Assembly: GCF_023721415.1 (NCBI RefSeq) | Contig: NZ_JAMQVC010000001.1 | Location: 1,302,001-1,366,000 of the forward strand | DNA length: 64,000 nucleotides | Reading direction: 5' to 3' | DNA from: Galbibacter mesophilus | Lineage (GTDB): Bacteria > Bacteroidota > Bacteroidia > Flavobacteriales > Flavobacteriaceae | Part shown: in pieces, positions 34,911 through 43,734 of the stretch | Numbering within the stretch: position 1 is the first letter of the stretch | Layout of the letters: every line of letters starts with the position of its first letter | Notes under the pieces: generated by a model | The model's input: only the letters and a program-made list of their open reading frames with translations | Databases searched by the model: none | What the model was told of the DNA's origin: nothing | Program-made: the position numbers and the translations under genes

Positions 34911-36446
34911 ATGGATACTAAATTTTTAAGAGTAGGATTGTTGTTGTCCATAGTGGTGGTAACAACTTTTTCCTGCAAGAACAGCTCAAAAGAAAGTAAG
35001 GAAGACAAGGCTACCTCTGAGGCAACAGAAAAGCAATTTTCCATTGAAAGCAATGATGCTAATGATCCCTTCAAGGTAGTACTGCCAGCAAAACCTGAAA
35101 AAGTCACACCAGAGTATGCCCGGGAACTGGGGAAGTTTGCCTACGTATGGGGCTGGCCAATGGTCAATATGCTCAATAGAAGAACACAAATAACACAAGC
35201 GCCCGAGCCGAGTTATCTAAACAATGTATTGCCTGTTTCGCCACAAGGCCAATTGGCTATGCTAAATGATTATATTTTACCAGAAGAAACCTTTGTTACC
35301 TGTCCCAATCAAGATGTGGTGTATGGTTTAGGTTTTTTTGATTTAAACACTCAGCCGGTGGTTCTACAAGTGCCAGATTTTGGAGACCGCTTTTGGGTGT
35401 ATGCTATCTACGATCAGCGCACCAACCAAGTAGGAGAGCTAGGAACGCCATACCAGACCGAAACGGGGTTTTATTTGCTAGTCGGACCTAATTGGAGTGG
35501 CGAAACACCAGAAGGCATCAATGGCGTAATCAAAAGCCCAACAACCTTGGCCAACATTATTCCACGTGTATTTCAAAACGATACCGAAGCAGACAACGCA
35601 GCACTTCAACCCACAATCAATCAAATTGTGGCATACCCGCTTCCAGAATTTGACGGCACAATGAAGACCATTGTTTGGAAAAACATTCCATCTATTCAAG
35701 GTCCTGCCTCCGATGGAAAAGAAACCAAATGGGTGGTTCCGGAAAAGTTCTTTGATGCCAACCAATTAGGCAAGGTATTGGAAATTTTGCCTCCTCTGGA
35801 TGGCGAGGAAGCTTTGTATGAACAATTAAAAGAGTTGTTAGCAGCAGCGAAGAATGATCCTACCATTAAAAGGGCATTGGTGGAAACGGCAGTGAAAACA
35901 GAAAAAGATGTCATTGGAAGTTTCTTCCTGTGGAAAAACAATGGGGTTGATGCAGGCAATGGTTGGAACCGCTCCTACTACAGTGCAGATTGGGATGGGT
36001 CCGGAGATTACAACTACTACGATAGAACTGCTACTGCAAAATCAAATATGTTTGATAACAGGCCCAATGAAACGCAATATTACTACACGGATAAAACCTC
36101 TGGTGGTGAGCAACTGGATGGCAACAACAACTACACCGTAACTTTCAAAAAAGGGGAAGAACCACCTGTTGAAGGGTTTTGGTCTTTGACTTTATATAAT
36201 AAAAATCATCTATTTTCTAGTAACGAGTTGAATCGCTATTCTGTTGGGACAAAAAGTAAAGGTCTTGAAAGAAACGAAGATGGTTCATTGACCATCTATA
36301 TCGGTTCTGAATCTCCAGGTGAAGACAAGAAAAGCAACTGGTTGCCGGCTCCAGCCGAACACTTTTCGTTATACATCAGGGCCTATTGGGGGAAAGAGGG
36401 CGTAACTGAAGGAACTTGGATTCCTCCTACCATTGAAAAATACTAA
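34911..36446 (+). CDS. DUF1254/DUF1214 lipoprotein (second, full-length copy)
   Basis: The 511-residue protein has a lipoprotein signal ending TTFSC (C22) and a low-complexity linker. DUF1254 follows (ELGKFAYVWGWPMVNMLNRR, then NQDVVYGLGFFDLNTQPVVLQVPDFGDRFW), and then the C-terminal DUF1214 (PPVEGFWSLTLYNKNHLFSSNELNRYSVG, then YIRAYWGKE). It is 27 bases after the sulfatase stop, so probably co-transcribed. The pairing with a shorter paralogue in the same block suggests the two work together on one ligand. Confidence 0.9.
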   Translation: MDTKFLRVGLLLSIVVVTTFSCKNSSKESKEDKATSEATEKQFSIESNDANDPFKVVLPAKPEKVTPEYARELGKFAYVWGWPMVNMLNRRTQITQAPEPSYLNNVLPVSPQGQLAMLNDYILPEETFVTCPNQDVVYGLGFFDLNTQPVVLQVPDFGDRFWVYAIYDQRTNQVGELGTPYQTETGFYLLVGPNWSGETPEGINGVIKSPTTLANIIPRVFQNDTEADNAALQPTINQIVAYPLPEFDGTMKTIVWKNIPSIQGPASDGKETKWVVPEKFFDANQLGKVLEILPPLDGEEALYEQLKELLAAAKNDPTIKRALVETAVKTEKDVIGSFFLWKNNGVDAGNGWNRSYYSADWDGSGDYNYYDRTATAKSNMFDNRPNETQYYYTDKTSGGEQLDGNNNYTVTFKKGEEPPVEGFWSLTLYNKNHLFSSNELNRYSVGTKSKGLERNEDGSLTIYIGSESPGEDKKSNWLPAPAEHFSLYIRAYWGKEGVTEGTWIPPTIEKY

Positions 36447-36579
36447 ACGTAACCAGCTTAAAAAACAATATAGGGATTTAAACTAAATGGTTTTTACAAT
36501 CAAAATAGGTAACTAAAAGAATAATAAATATTGCAACTACTCAATTTCAGTAGAAACATCAGTAAAAACAAAAACAACT

Positions 36580-38451
36580 ATGAAACCAACACACACCATA
36601 CTTGCACTGCTTACATTTTTTGCAGTGGTAAGTTGCAATCAAGAAACGAAAAAGGAAACTTCAGACACTGTCAATATGGTTGAAAAGGCAGATTCCAAAT
36701 CTTCCAAAATAAAAGAAAACCCAGATAAGAACTGCTTTTTTGGAGATTTGCACTTACATACAGCCCTGTCGGTCGATGCCAATGTATTTGGCGCTACTTT
36801 AGGACCGGAAGCTTCCTATAAATACGCCTTAGGAGAAGAGGTAGAGTATCTGGGGCAAAAGGTTAAGCGCCATGCACCGCTCGATTTTTTGGCTGTAACA
36901 GATCATGCCGAGTATTTAGGTATTATGGTAGAAGTGCGTAAACCGGGTAGTGAGATTTCAAAAACAGATCTTGGTAAATTACTTACTAGCTCAGACCCCG
37001 ATGAACGCAATAAGGCTTTTGCATTCTTATCCGGTGCTGTAGCTTCCAATACACGTGTTCCCGACTTTGAAAAACCAGAGGTGTTAAGTAATAGCTGGAA
37101 GCATGTAATTGAAACAGCGGAACGTTATAATGATCCAGGGAAATTCACTTCTTTGGTAGGGTTTGAATGGACATCCGCTCCGGGAACAGCCAATAAGGCA
37201 CAGCAAAACATACACCGCTGTGTAATTTTTAAAGGAGCCGATGTACCTGAACAAACATACTCTTCTTTTGATTCTCCAGATCCTGAAGATTTATGGACGT
37301 ACCTGGAGAAGGCTCGTGCAACTGGAGATGATGTCATTGCGATTCCGCATAATGGAAACATAAGTAACGGATTGATGTTCGATACAAAAACGCTAAGTGG
37401 TGAGCCACTTACAAAGGAATATGCTATACGAAGAATGGCCAACGAGCCGCTTACTGAAATAGCTCAGGGGAAAGGGCAAAGCGAAACGCATCCTGAATTA
37501 TCACCTAACGATGAATTTGCCGATTACGAAATTTATGAAACCCTACTAGGTTCACAGACGACCGCAAAATATCAAACCGGCAGTTACGTTCGTCAGGCAT
37601 ACGGAGTAGGTCAGGAATTACAGGAAAAACTTGGGGTGAATCCATTTAAATATGGTTTAGAGGGCGGTACGGATTATCATTCGGCATTATCTACTACAGA
37701 TGAAGATGGTTATCCAGGTTCTCATGGGCTCACCGATGATCAAAGAAACCCGGAAAAGCTTTTTACAGAAGCTACAGGTACCATAGGAGAGCCTCCTGTG
37801 AAGTTAGCTGCGGCCGGACTTACCGGTGTTTGGGCAGAAAGTAATACCAGAGAGAGCATTTTTGAGGCATTAAAAAGAAAAGAATGCTTTGGAACTTCTG
37901 GCGTAAGAATGAAAGTACGCCTGTTTGCAGGCTGGGATTATACTGCAGATTTATTAAAGCAAAACAATTGGATAAAACAGGCGTACGCTAAGGGTGTGCC
38001 CATGGGCGGAGATTTGCCTTTAGCATCTGGCAATCCTAAATTCTTGGTGCAGGCGTTAAAAGACCCAAACTCTGGAAACCTTGACCGCATTCAAATAATT
38101 AAAGTGACCACCAAAAATGGTAAATCATCAGAAAAGGTGTTTGACGTGGTTTGGAGTGGAGACCGAAAACGTGATGAAAAAGGAAAAGTACCTGCGGTGG
38201 GCAATACAGTTGATATGAAAACAGCTACCTATACCAACACCATTGGTTCTACAGAATTAATCGGCTATTGGGAAGACACGGACTTCAATCCAGATGCTTA
38301 CACCACTTACTATGCAAGAGTACTGGAAATACCAACACCAAGATGGAGTACCCAACTTGCTGTTAAAAATAATTTACCGGTAAGCAAAACGGTTCCGCCA
38401 ATTATACAGGAAAGGGCATGGACAAGCCCAGTTTGGTACAGTCCTAATTAG
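36580..38451 (+). CDS. DUF3604 lipoprotein (PHP-like metal site)
   Basis: The 623-residue protein has a lipoprotein signal ending AVVSC (C19). It carries a PHP-type phosphoesterase-like motif set: GDLHLHTALSVDA (H58, H60), AVTDHAEYLG (D108, H109), a later IPHNGN and GGTDYHSA. Such residues bind metals in PHP enzymes. DUF3604 proteins often lie near sulfatases and DUF1254 genes in marine bacteria. The substrate is unknown; a hydrolase role is inferred. Confidence 0.85.
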   Translation: MKPTHTILALLTFFAVVSCNQETKKETSDTVNMVEKADSKSSKIKENPDKNCFFGDLHLHTALSVDANVFGATLGPEASYKYALGEEVEYLGQKVKRHAPLDFLAVTDHAEYLGIMVEVRKPGSEISKTDLGKLLTSSDPDERNKAFAFLSGAVASNTRVPDFEKPEVLSNSWKHVIETAERYNDPGKFTSLVGFEWTSAPGTANKAQQNIHRCVIFKGADVPEQTYSSFDSPDPEDLWTYLEKARATGDDVIAIPHNGNISNGLMFDTKTLSGEPLTKEYAIRRMANEPLTEIAQGKGQSETHPELSPNDEFADYEIYETLLGSQTTAKYQTGSYVRQAYGVGQELQEKLGVNPFKYGLEGGTDYHSALSTTDEDGYPGSHGLTDDQRNPEKLFTEATGTIGEPPVKLAAAGLTGVWAESNTRESIFEALKRKECFGTSGVRMKVRLFAGWDYTADLLKQNNWIKQAYAKGVPMGGDLPLASGNPKFLVQALKDPNSGNLDRIQIIKVTTKNGKSSEKVFDVVWSGDRKRDEKGKVPAVGNTVDMKTATYTNTIGSTELIGYWEDTDFNPDAYTTYYARVLEIPTPRWSTQLAVKNNLPVSKTVPPIIQERAWTSPVWYSPN

Positions 38452-38538
38452 AACTAATTTAACATACAAAAACAGGCTTATATTTATTAATACGAGCCTA
38501 TTGTTACTATTTTATTTAACCTCTAGAAAAAAGAATAT

Positions 38539-39420
38539 ATGACGCGATGGATAAAAGAACCGCTCCTGCATTTTGTAGTGCTTGGAGCACTTATATTTGT
38601 AGTCTACAGTTTAGTGAATACTTCAGAAGATAACGACCGAAAAATTGTAATAGATGATGATAGATTGAAACACATAAATGCCCTATATGAAATTCAATGG
38701 GATCGCCCTGCAACACCCGAGGAGTTAAGGGCGTTAGTGGAGATATACATTCGTCAAGAAGTGTTGTATCGAGAAGCCCTTCGCATGAATTTAGACCATA
38801 ACGATGAGGTGGTGAAACGTCGTTTGTCGCAAAAAATGGAGTTTATAAGTAGCGATTTAACCAAAATGGTGGAGCCTATTACTGAAACTAAATTGCAAGC
38901 CTACTTTGAAGAGAATAAAGAGGATTATCGGGTTCCAACAGCCTATTCATTTTCACACATTCTTTTGTCAAACCAAAATCATATTAATCCAAAAGAAGAT
39001 GCATCAAAACTTTTGGCCTCTGTGGATGTTGCGCAATATGAATCTTTAATTAGGGAAGGAGATCAAACCACGCTTTCTCTATCATATAAAGATGCAAGTG
39101 GCTCCATGATATTAAAAGAATTGGGCGCAAAATTTTATAGCAGCTTAGATACATTGCCACTCAGTCAATGGACCGGCCCTATAAGTTCAGGTTTTGGCAT
39201 CCATTTGGTATTTATCTCCAACAAAACCAACACCCACATTCCAGAACTTGCCGAGGTGAAAAATAAAGTAGTAAGGGATTATGAGTATGCAACAGAAATA
39301 GCCACAAGAGATGCTGTATATAACGAATTGAAAAAGAATTATGAAGTGATTATTGAATTGGATGATTTGAATCAATCTGAAAAAAACAAATTGTACGCTA
39401 ATTTAAAATTACAAAAATGA
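38539..39420 (+). CDS. Membrane-anchored peptidyl-prolyl isomerase (parvulin type)
   Basis: The 293-residue protein has one N-terminal anchor (FVVLGALIFVVYSLV). A SurA/PrsA-like helical part with ALRMNLDHNDEVVKRRLSQKM follows, then a parvulin-like region (TAYSFSHILLSN, then GFGIHLVFISNK). It would help fold exported proteins, and the block makes several large ones. The stop overlaps the start of the HupE-like gene by 4 bases, so translation is coupled. Confidence 0.82.
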   Translation: MTRWIKEPLLHFVVLGALIFVVYSLVNTSEDNDRKIVIDDDRLKHINALYEIQWDRPATPEELRALVEIYIRQEVLYREALRMNLDHNDEVVKRRLSQKMEFISSDLTKMVEPITETKLQAYFEENKEDYRVPTAYSFSHILLSNQNHINPKEDASKLLASVDVAQYESLIREGDQTTLSLSYKDASGSMILKELGAKFYSSLDTLPLSQWTGPISSGFGIHLVFISNKTNTHIPELAEVKNKVVRDYEYATEIATRDAVYNELKKNYEVIIELDDLNQSEKNKLYANLKLQK

Positions 39421-40403
39421 AATTATCCAAACTTTTATTTTTCGTTATCTTTTTAATGTTTTTTAGTGTAAAGGGTTGGAGCCATGAAATACGTCCTGCA
39501 TACCTTCAAATAACGCAAACAGAAGAAAATAGCTATCAATTACTATGGAAAGTCCCTAGACGGGGGGATTTGGTGATAAGTTTGCGGCCAGTTTTTCCAG
39601 AAGGCTTTACATTGAAAGAAACCGAGCGTTATAGGATAACAGGCGATGCTAAGATATTTAATTTTGAATTAGAGGCTGACCGACCGTTAGCAGGAGAGCA
39701 AATTAGCATTCATAATTTAAACAAAACATTGGTAGATGTACTGGTAACAGTTAAGTACCTGAACGGAGAAAAGGTGACACTTATAGTAAAACCCGAAAAT
39801 CCACAAGTAACACTACCTGGGAAAACGGAAAAATGGGAAGTAGTAAAAACCTACACTATTTTAGGTGTTGAACACATTCTTTTTGGGATAGATCATCTTT
39901 TATTTGTTCTCGCATTGATTATTATAACCAAAGGGTTTGGTAAAATAGTAAGAACTATTACTGCTTTTACCCTTGCACATAGTATTACGCTAAGTATGGC
40001 CGTGTTGGGGGTTGCCAATTTACCGGGACCACCTGTAGAAGCAGTTATTGCATTGAGTATTGTTTTTTTGGCGGTTGAGATTATTAAGAATATTCAAGGA
40101 AAAGAAACGTTAACAAGCAAAAAGCCTTGGTTAGTTGCTTTTACATTCGGACTTTTGCACGGGTTTGGTTTTGCCGGAGCTTTGGCAGATGTTGGATTGC
40201 CGCAAACCGAAATTCCGTTGGCGTTGGCCTTTTTTAATATAGGTGTAGAAGTAGGGCAAATTTTATTTGTAGTAACAACGCTTGCAGTTATTTGGTTGCT
40301 GCAGCGCTATAAAAAATGGCCGATATGGTTAAAAAAAGCACCCGCGTATGCTATTGGTACACTTGCAGCCTTTTGGGTAATAGAGCGTATTTTACTTTTT
40401 TAA
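39417..40403 (+). CDS. HupE/UreJ-like membrane protein
   Basis: The 328-residue protein has a signal peptide, an exported N-terminal domain of about 120 residues (SHEIRPAYLQITQ) and a C-terminal HupE-like part with six or so spans. The motifs are GVEHILFGIDHLLFVLAL, FTLAHSITLSMAVLG and LLHGFGFAGALADVG. Family members have been linked to nickel or cobalt entry; here the His-rich GxEHILFGxDH motif is kept. It is coupled to the isomerase gene and followed by a His-rich small protein and a TonB receptor, which fits a metal-related role. Confidence 0.85.
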   Translation: MKLSKLLFFVIFLMFFSVKGWSHEIRPAYLQITQTEENSYQLLWKVPRRGDLVISLRPVFPEGFTLKETERYRITGDAKIFNFELEADRPLAGEQISIHNLNKTLVDVLVTVKYLNGEKVTLIVKPENPQVTLPGKTEKWEVVKTYTILGVEHILFGIDHLLFVLALIIITKGFGKIVRTITAFTLAHSITLSMAVLGVANLPGPPVEAVIALSIVFLAVEIIKNIQGKETLTSKKPWLVAFTFGLLHGFGFAGALADVGLPQTEIPLALAFFNIGVEVGQILFVVTTLAVIWLLQRYKKWPIWLKKAPAYAIGTLAAFWVIERILLF

Positions 40404-40513
40404 TCCCTTGAAAATAAAGAAAACCTTCTGTGTGCATTACAAATAATTAAACCGTCGTTATAGAAACCGCATTTGTATATATAAAAAGTTTTATCCTACG
40501 GGCTTTTATAGGC

Positions 40514-40933
40514 ATGGTGGTGCTTGCTTATCTTTTTATGCCATTGAAGAATCAGGTGTTTACGGTAGTTCATTACTTATCCCACGAAATTGAAAGTATT
40601 TTTAATGCGCACCATCATCATATAAAAATGCATACCCATAACTTTCAACTGCCAAATAGCATTCATCATCAGCATCAACATTCACATGTTGCTGAGCATA
40701 CTCATAGGCACGATACCCTAGCTTTGTTGGCGTCTATTTTTTCTTCAGAAGAAGATGGGAATAAAAAAGAAGGTGTTTTAACCTATTATCAACTGGATAA
40801 ACATTTTCATTCAAGTATTTATAGGATTTCCCATAAAAGCTCACTTTTTCAAAAGGAAAACAAACGGATAATAACTTTCAATTATTTTTCTATAACTATT
40901 CCCATAATCGTTCCACCTCCCCAATTTTCATAA
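40514..40933 (+). CDS. Small His-rich membrane protein
   Basis: The 139-residue product has a short hydrophobic N-terminus (MVVLAYLFMPLKNQVF) and then histidine clusters between about residues 33 and 66: HHHH, HHQHQHSH and HTHRHD. It likely binds transition metal. The frame stays open upstream of ATG 40514 with more hydrophobic residues, but without a better start. It lies just before the TonB receptor and after the HupE-like gene. Its function is inferred only from composition. Confidence 0.62.
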   Translation: MVVLAYLFMPLKNQVFTVVHYLSHEIESIFNAHHHHIKMHTHNFQLPNSIHHQHQHSHVAEHTHRHDTLALLASIFSSEEDGNKKEGVLTYYQLDKHFHSSIYRISHKSSLFQKENKRIITFNYFSITIPIIVPPPQFS

Positions 40934-41036
40934 GCTATTTTTTTAAATGAACTACAGCCTCATTCAGGAGGGTGTAAATTGCAATGTATTCAATGTACGT
41001 CATGGGTAAGCCATGTCTAATTTTAAATTAATAATT

Positions 41037-43265
41037 ATGAAAAAAATAATGGCAGCATGTTTATTGCTTGCTACGAGTATATCTTATGCCCAAACCATAC
41101 GAGGAAAAGTAATTAATGAAAAGGGAGAACCGTTGCCGGATGTGGGGGTATTCAACAAAACTTCCGGCAGCCATTCACATACCAACGTGGTGGGCGATTA
41201 TTCATTAGATAGAACTTCCGTCGGCGATTCCGTTCTATTTTCCAGCTTAGGATATGGTTCGCAATATTTGGTAATTGCACAAGAAGATTTTTCAAGTGAA
41301 AAAAATATGGTGCTAAGACCTACAAATATTTCTTTGGATCAAATTGTGTTGGTGTCTGAAGTAAACTCACTGAGCCGATTTGTAGACGTTGATATACAAA
41401 CCAATCCCGTGAAATCATCACAAGAAATTTTAAGAAAAGTACCGGGGTTGATTATTGGGCAACATGCCGGAGGCGGAAAAGCAGAGCAAATATTTTTGCG
41501 TGGTTTTGATATTGACCACGGTACCGATGTAGCAATAAATGTAGATGGACTACCGGTTAACATGGTGTCGCATGCGCACGGACAAGGGTATTCTGATTTG
41601 CATTTCGTAATTCCAGAAACTTTGGAAGACATCAACTTTGGGAAAGGACCTTATTATGCCGATCATGGAGACTTTACCACAGCAGGGTATGTAGATTTAC
41701 ACTTGCGAAAATCTATTGATAAAAGTTTAATTTCCATGGAAGTTGGGCAGTTCAACACAAGCCGATTTGTAGGTATGCTAAAAGTTTTGGATACTGAAAA
41801 AAGCAATGCTTATGTGGCTTCAGAATTGTACCTAACCGATGGTCCTTTTGATTCGCCCCAAGATTTTAACCGAATAAATGTAATGGGGCGTTACAATTAT
41901 AAATTGGCCAACAACGAAGACCTTTTGGTTACCTTGTCCCATTTTCAAAGTAAATGGGATGCTTCGGGGCAAATACCCCAAAGAGCAGTCGATCAAGGCA
42001 TCATTGGAAGATTTGGTGCTATAGATGATACGGAAGGCGGGCAAACCAGCAGAACGAATTTACTGGTGAACCACATAAAATTATTGGATGACAACCAAAC
42101 TGTAAAAACAAAAGCTTACATCTCTCAGTACAATTTTGAACTGTTTTCTAATTTTACGTTTTATCTAGACGATCCTGTAAACGGAGATCAAATTCAGCAA
42201 GAAGAAAGTAGGTTGATTGTTGGTGCGGAAAGTGTTTATGAAAAAGCAAACATTTCTTTAACCGAAGGTATTGATTTTGATTACCAAGCCGGGGTAGGAT
42301 TTCGTTACGACAATGTAGACGATGTACAACTTTCCCATACGCTCAACAGAAAAGAGATACTGGAAAGGCTTGCTTATGGCGATGTAGATGAGGTAAATAC
42401 CTATGGGTTTGTAAATACGGAATTTAAAATGGGCAAATGGTTGATTAATCCTGCGCTAAGACTCGATTATCTTAAATTTGATTATTACAACAAGTTAACA
42501 GAAACCTACGATAACAACAGTGAAAGCAAAGTGGCTCTTAGTCCGAAGCTTAACACGGTTTACTCCTTCAATTCCAATTGGCAGGTATTTTTAAAAACGG
42601 GTCTCGGTTTCCACTCCAACGATGCACGGGTAGTAGTTGCTAACGAAGGAGAAGATATTTTACCAACCGCTTATGGGGCCGATTTTGGAGCCATTTATAA
42701 GCCTTTTAGCAAGCTTGCCTTAAATGCTGCCTTGTGGTGGTTGTATTTAGACCAAGAGTTTGTTTACGTTGGAGATGCCGGTATTGTAGAGCCTAGTGGA
42801 GAAACAAGAAGACTGGGGGTTGATGTTGGAGCTCGCTACCAAGCATTGCCTTGGTTATATATTTATGCGGATGCCAATTTTAGTAAGGGGCGAAGCGTAG
42901 GTGAGCCTAATGGAGCAGATTATATACCATTGGCGCCCGATTTTACTTCGGTTGGTGGTTTACTAGTAGATAATTTAGGGAACTTTTCTGGAAGTTTAAC
43001 CTATAGATATGTTGACGACCGTCCTGCAAACGAAGACAATTCCATTGTTGCTGAGGGATATTTCGTTACGGATTTCAATATAAATTATTCGTGGAAAAAT
43101 TGGACATACGGTATTGTTATTGAAAATTTATTTGATACGGAATGGAACGAAACCCAATTCGCTACCGAAAGCCGTTTGTTTGATGAACCTGCACCGGTAG
43201 AAGAAATTCATTTTACACCCGGAACTCCTTTTTATTTAAGAGGGAAAGTGAGTGTTGCTTTTTAA
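41037..43265 (+). CDS. TonB-dependent outer-membrane receptor
   Basis: The 742-residue protein has a Sec signal (MKKIMAACLLLATSISYAQ). A carboxypeptidase-regulatory-like domain follows (IRGKVINEKGEPLPDVGVFN, with HSH), then a plug domain (QEILRKVPGLIIGQHAGGG, then FLRGFDIDHGTDVAINVDGLPVNMVSHAHGQG) and a 22-strand barrel ending in SVAF. Histidines cluster in the plug (SHAHGQGYSDLHF). It imports an unknown ligand through the outer membrane using TonB. ATG 41037 is preferred over 41013 because it gives the signal peptide. A long palindrome follows at 43294. Confidence 0.9.
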   Translation: MKKIMAACLLLATSISYAQTIRGKVINEKGEPLPDVGVFNKTSGSHSHTNVVGDYSLDRTSVGDSVLFSSLGYGSQYLVIAQEDFSSEKNMVLRPTNISLDQIVLVSEVNSLSRFVDVDIQTNPVKSSQEILRKVPGLIIGQHAGGGKAEQIFLRGFDIDHGTDVAINVDGLPVNMVSHAHGQGYSDLHFVIPETLEDINFGKGPYYADHGDFTTAGYVDLHLRKSIDKSLISMEVGQFNTSRFVGMLKVLDTEKSNAYVASELYLTDGPFDSPQDFNRINVMGRYNYKLANNEDLLVTLSHFQSKWDASGQIPQRAVDQGIIGRFGAIDDTEGGQTSRTNLLVNHIKLLDDNQTVKTKAYISQYNFELFSNFTFYLDDPVNGDQIQQEESRLIVGAESVYEKANISLTEGIDFDYQAGVGFRYDNVDDVQLSHTLNRKEILERLAYGDVDEVNTYGFVNTEFKMGKWLINPALRLDYLKFDYYNKLTETYDNNSESKVALSPKLNTVYSFNSNWQVFLKTGLGFHSNDARVVVANEGEDILPTAYGADFGAIYKPFSKLALNAALWWLYLDQEFVYVGDAGIVEPSGETRRLGVDVGARYQALPWLYIYADANFSKGRSVGEPNGADYIPLAPDFTSVGGLLVDNLGNFSGSLTYRYVDDRPANEDNSIVAEGYFVTDFNINYSWKNWTYGIVIENLFDTEWNETQFATESRLFDEPAPVEEIHFTPGTPFYLRGKVSVAF

Positions 43266-43293
43266 CTCACTTTTTTATTAGATAAATGTTTGA

Positions 43294-43327
43294 ATTGCCA
43301 GTCAGTTTTACAAAACTGACTGGTAAT
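43294..43327. repeat. Long palindrome after the TonB receptor
   Basis: ATTGCCAGTCAGTTTT and AAAACTGACTGGTAAT form a 16-bp stem with one wobble, around AC. It lies 28 bases after the stop. No T run follows, so it is not a standard terminator; a processing or transcription stop signal is possible. Confidence 0.6.
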
Positions 43328-43508
43328 TATTCGGATAGGTTGAATATCTATACTGTGTATAAGCTGAGTTTTGAAATATGGACTACCTTCCAAAACTATC
43401 TATAACTAATATTATTTTGCATGGTTTTTTGTTGTTAGGCTTGTTGGCTTGCCGATGCTCCGTTTTGCTACTATTGGGATAGGCTTCTCACACCAGAAGT
43501 TTGCGCAT

Positions 43509-43540
43509 AAAAAAAGCCACACTTCCGTGCGGCTTTTTTT
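43509..43540 (-). terminator. Terminator downstream of the tRNA-Asn fragment
   Basis: On the - strand, AAAAAAAGCCGCAC and GTGTGGCTTTTTTT form a 14-bp stem with one G-T pair, around GGAA. It belongs to the original tRNA-Asn gene. Confidence 0.8.
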
Positions 43541-43541
43541 G

Positions 43542-43583
43542 CTCCCCCTCTTGGGCTCGAACCAAGGACCCTCTGATTAACAG
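43542..43583 (-). other. tRNA-Asn 3' fragment, left attachment site of the island
   Basis: Read on the - strand: loop CTGTTAA with anticodon GTT, 3' anticodon strand TCAGA, T arm CTTGG-TTCGAGC-CCAAG and acceptor strand AGGGGGA with discriminator G. The 5' half is missing; past 43583 the sequence no longer fits a tRNA. A cut in the anticodon loop, next to an integrase at 43735, is the classic sign of a tRNA attachment site. The intact tRNA-Asn should lie at the other end of the island, beyond the window. Confidence 0.85.
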
Positions 43584-43734
43584 AAAGAAAATTTTTCATT
43601 CTTCTGCTTTCATAAATTTTCTTATATATTGATTTTCAGTTTTTTATAAAATATACTTTTGCATATAATTTCAAAAAAAGTAACTTTATCTTTTAATTTG
43701 TTGTACCTATGTTGTACCCATTATTATAAAAGCT

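Larger units (their letters stand above)
43266..43541. other. Gap between TonB receptor and tRNA-Asn fragment
   Basis: Besides the palindrome (43294-43327) and the tRNA terminator (43509-43540), this gap holds nothing that I recognise. Spurious frames over the tRNA piece give products ending APPLGLEPRTL, an artefact often seen over tRNAs. Confidence 0.5.

Noticed and set aside
43500-43590. Intact tRNA at the integrase
   Set aside because: Only the 3' part fits the cloverleaf; D arm and 5' acceptor strand are missing.
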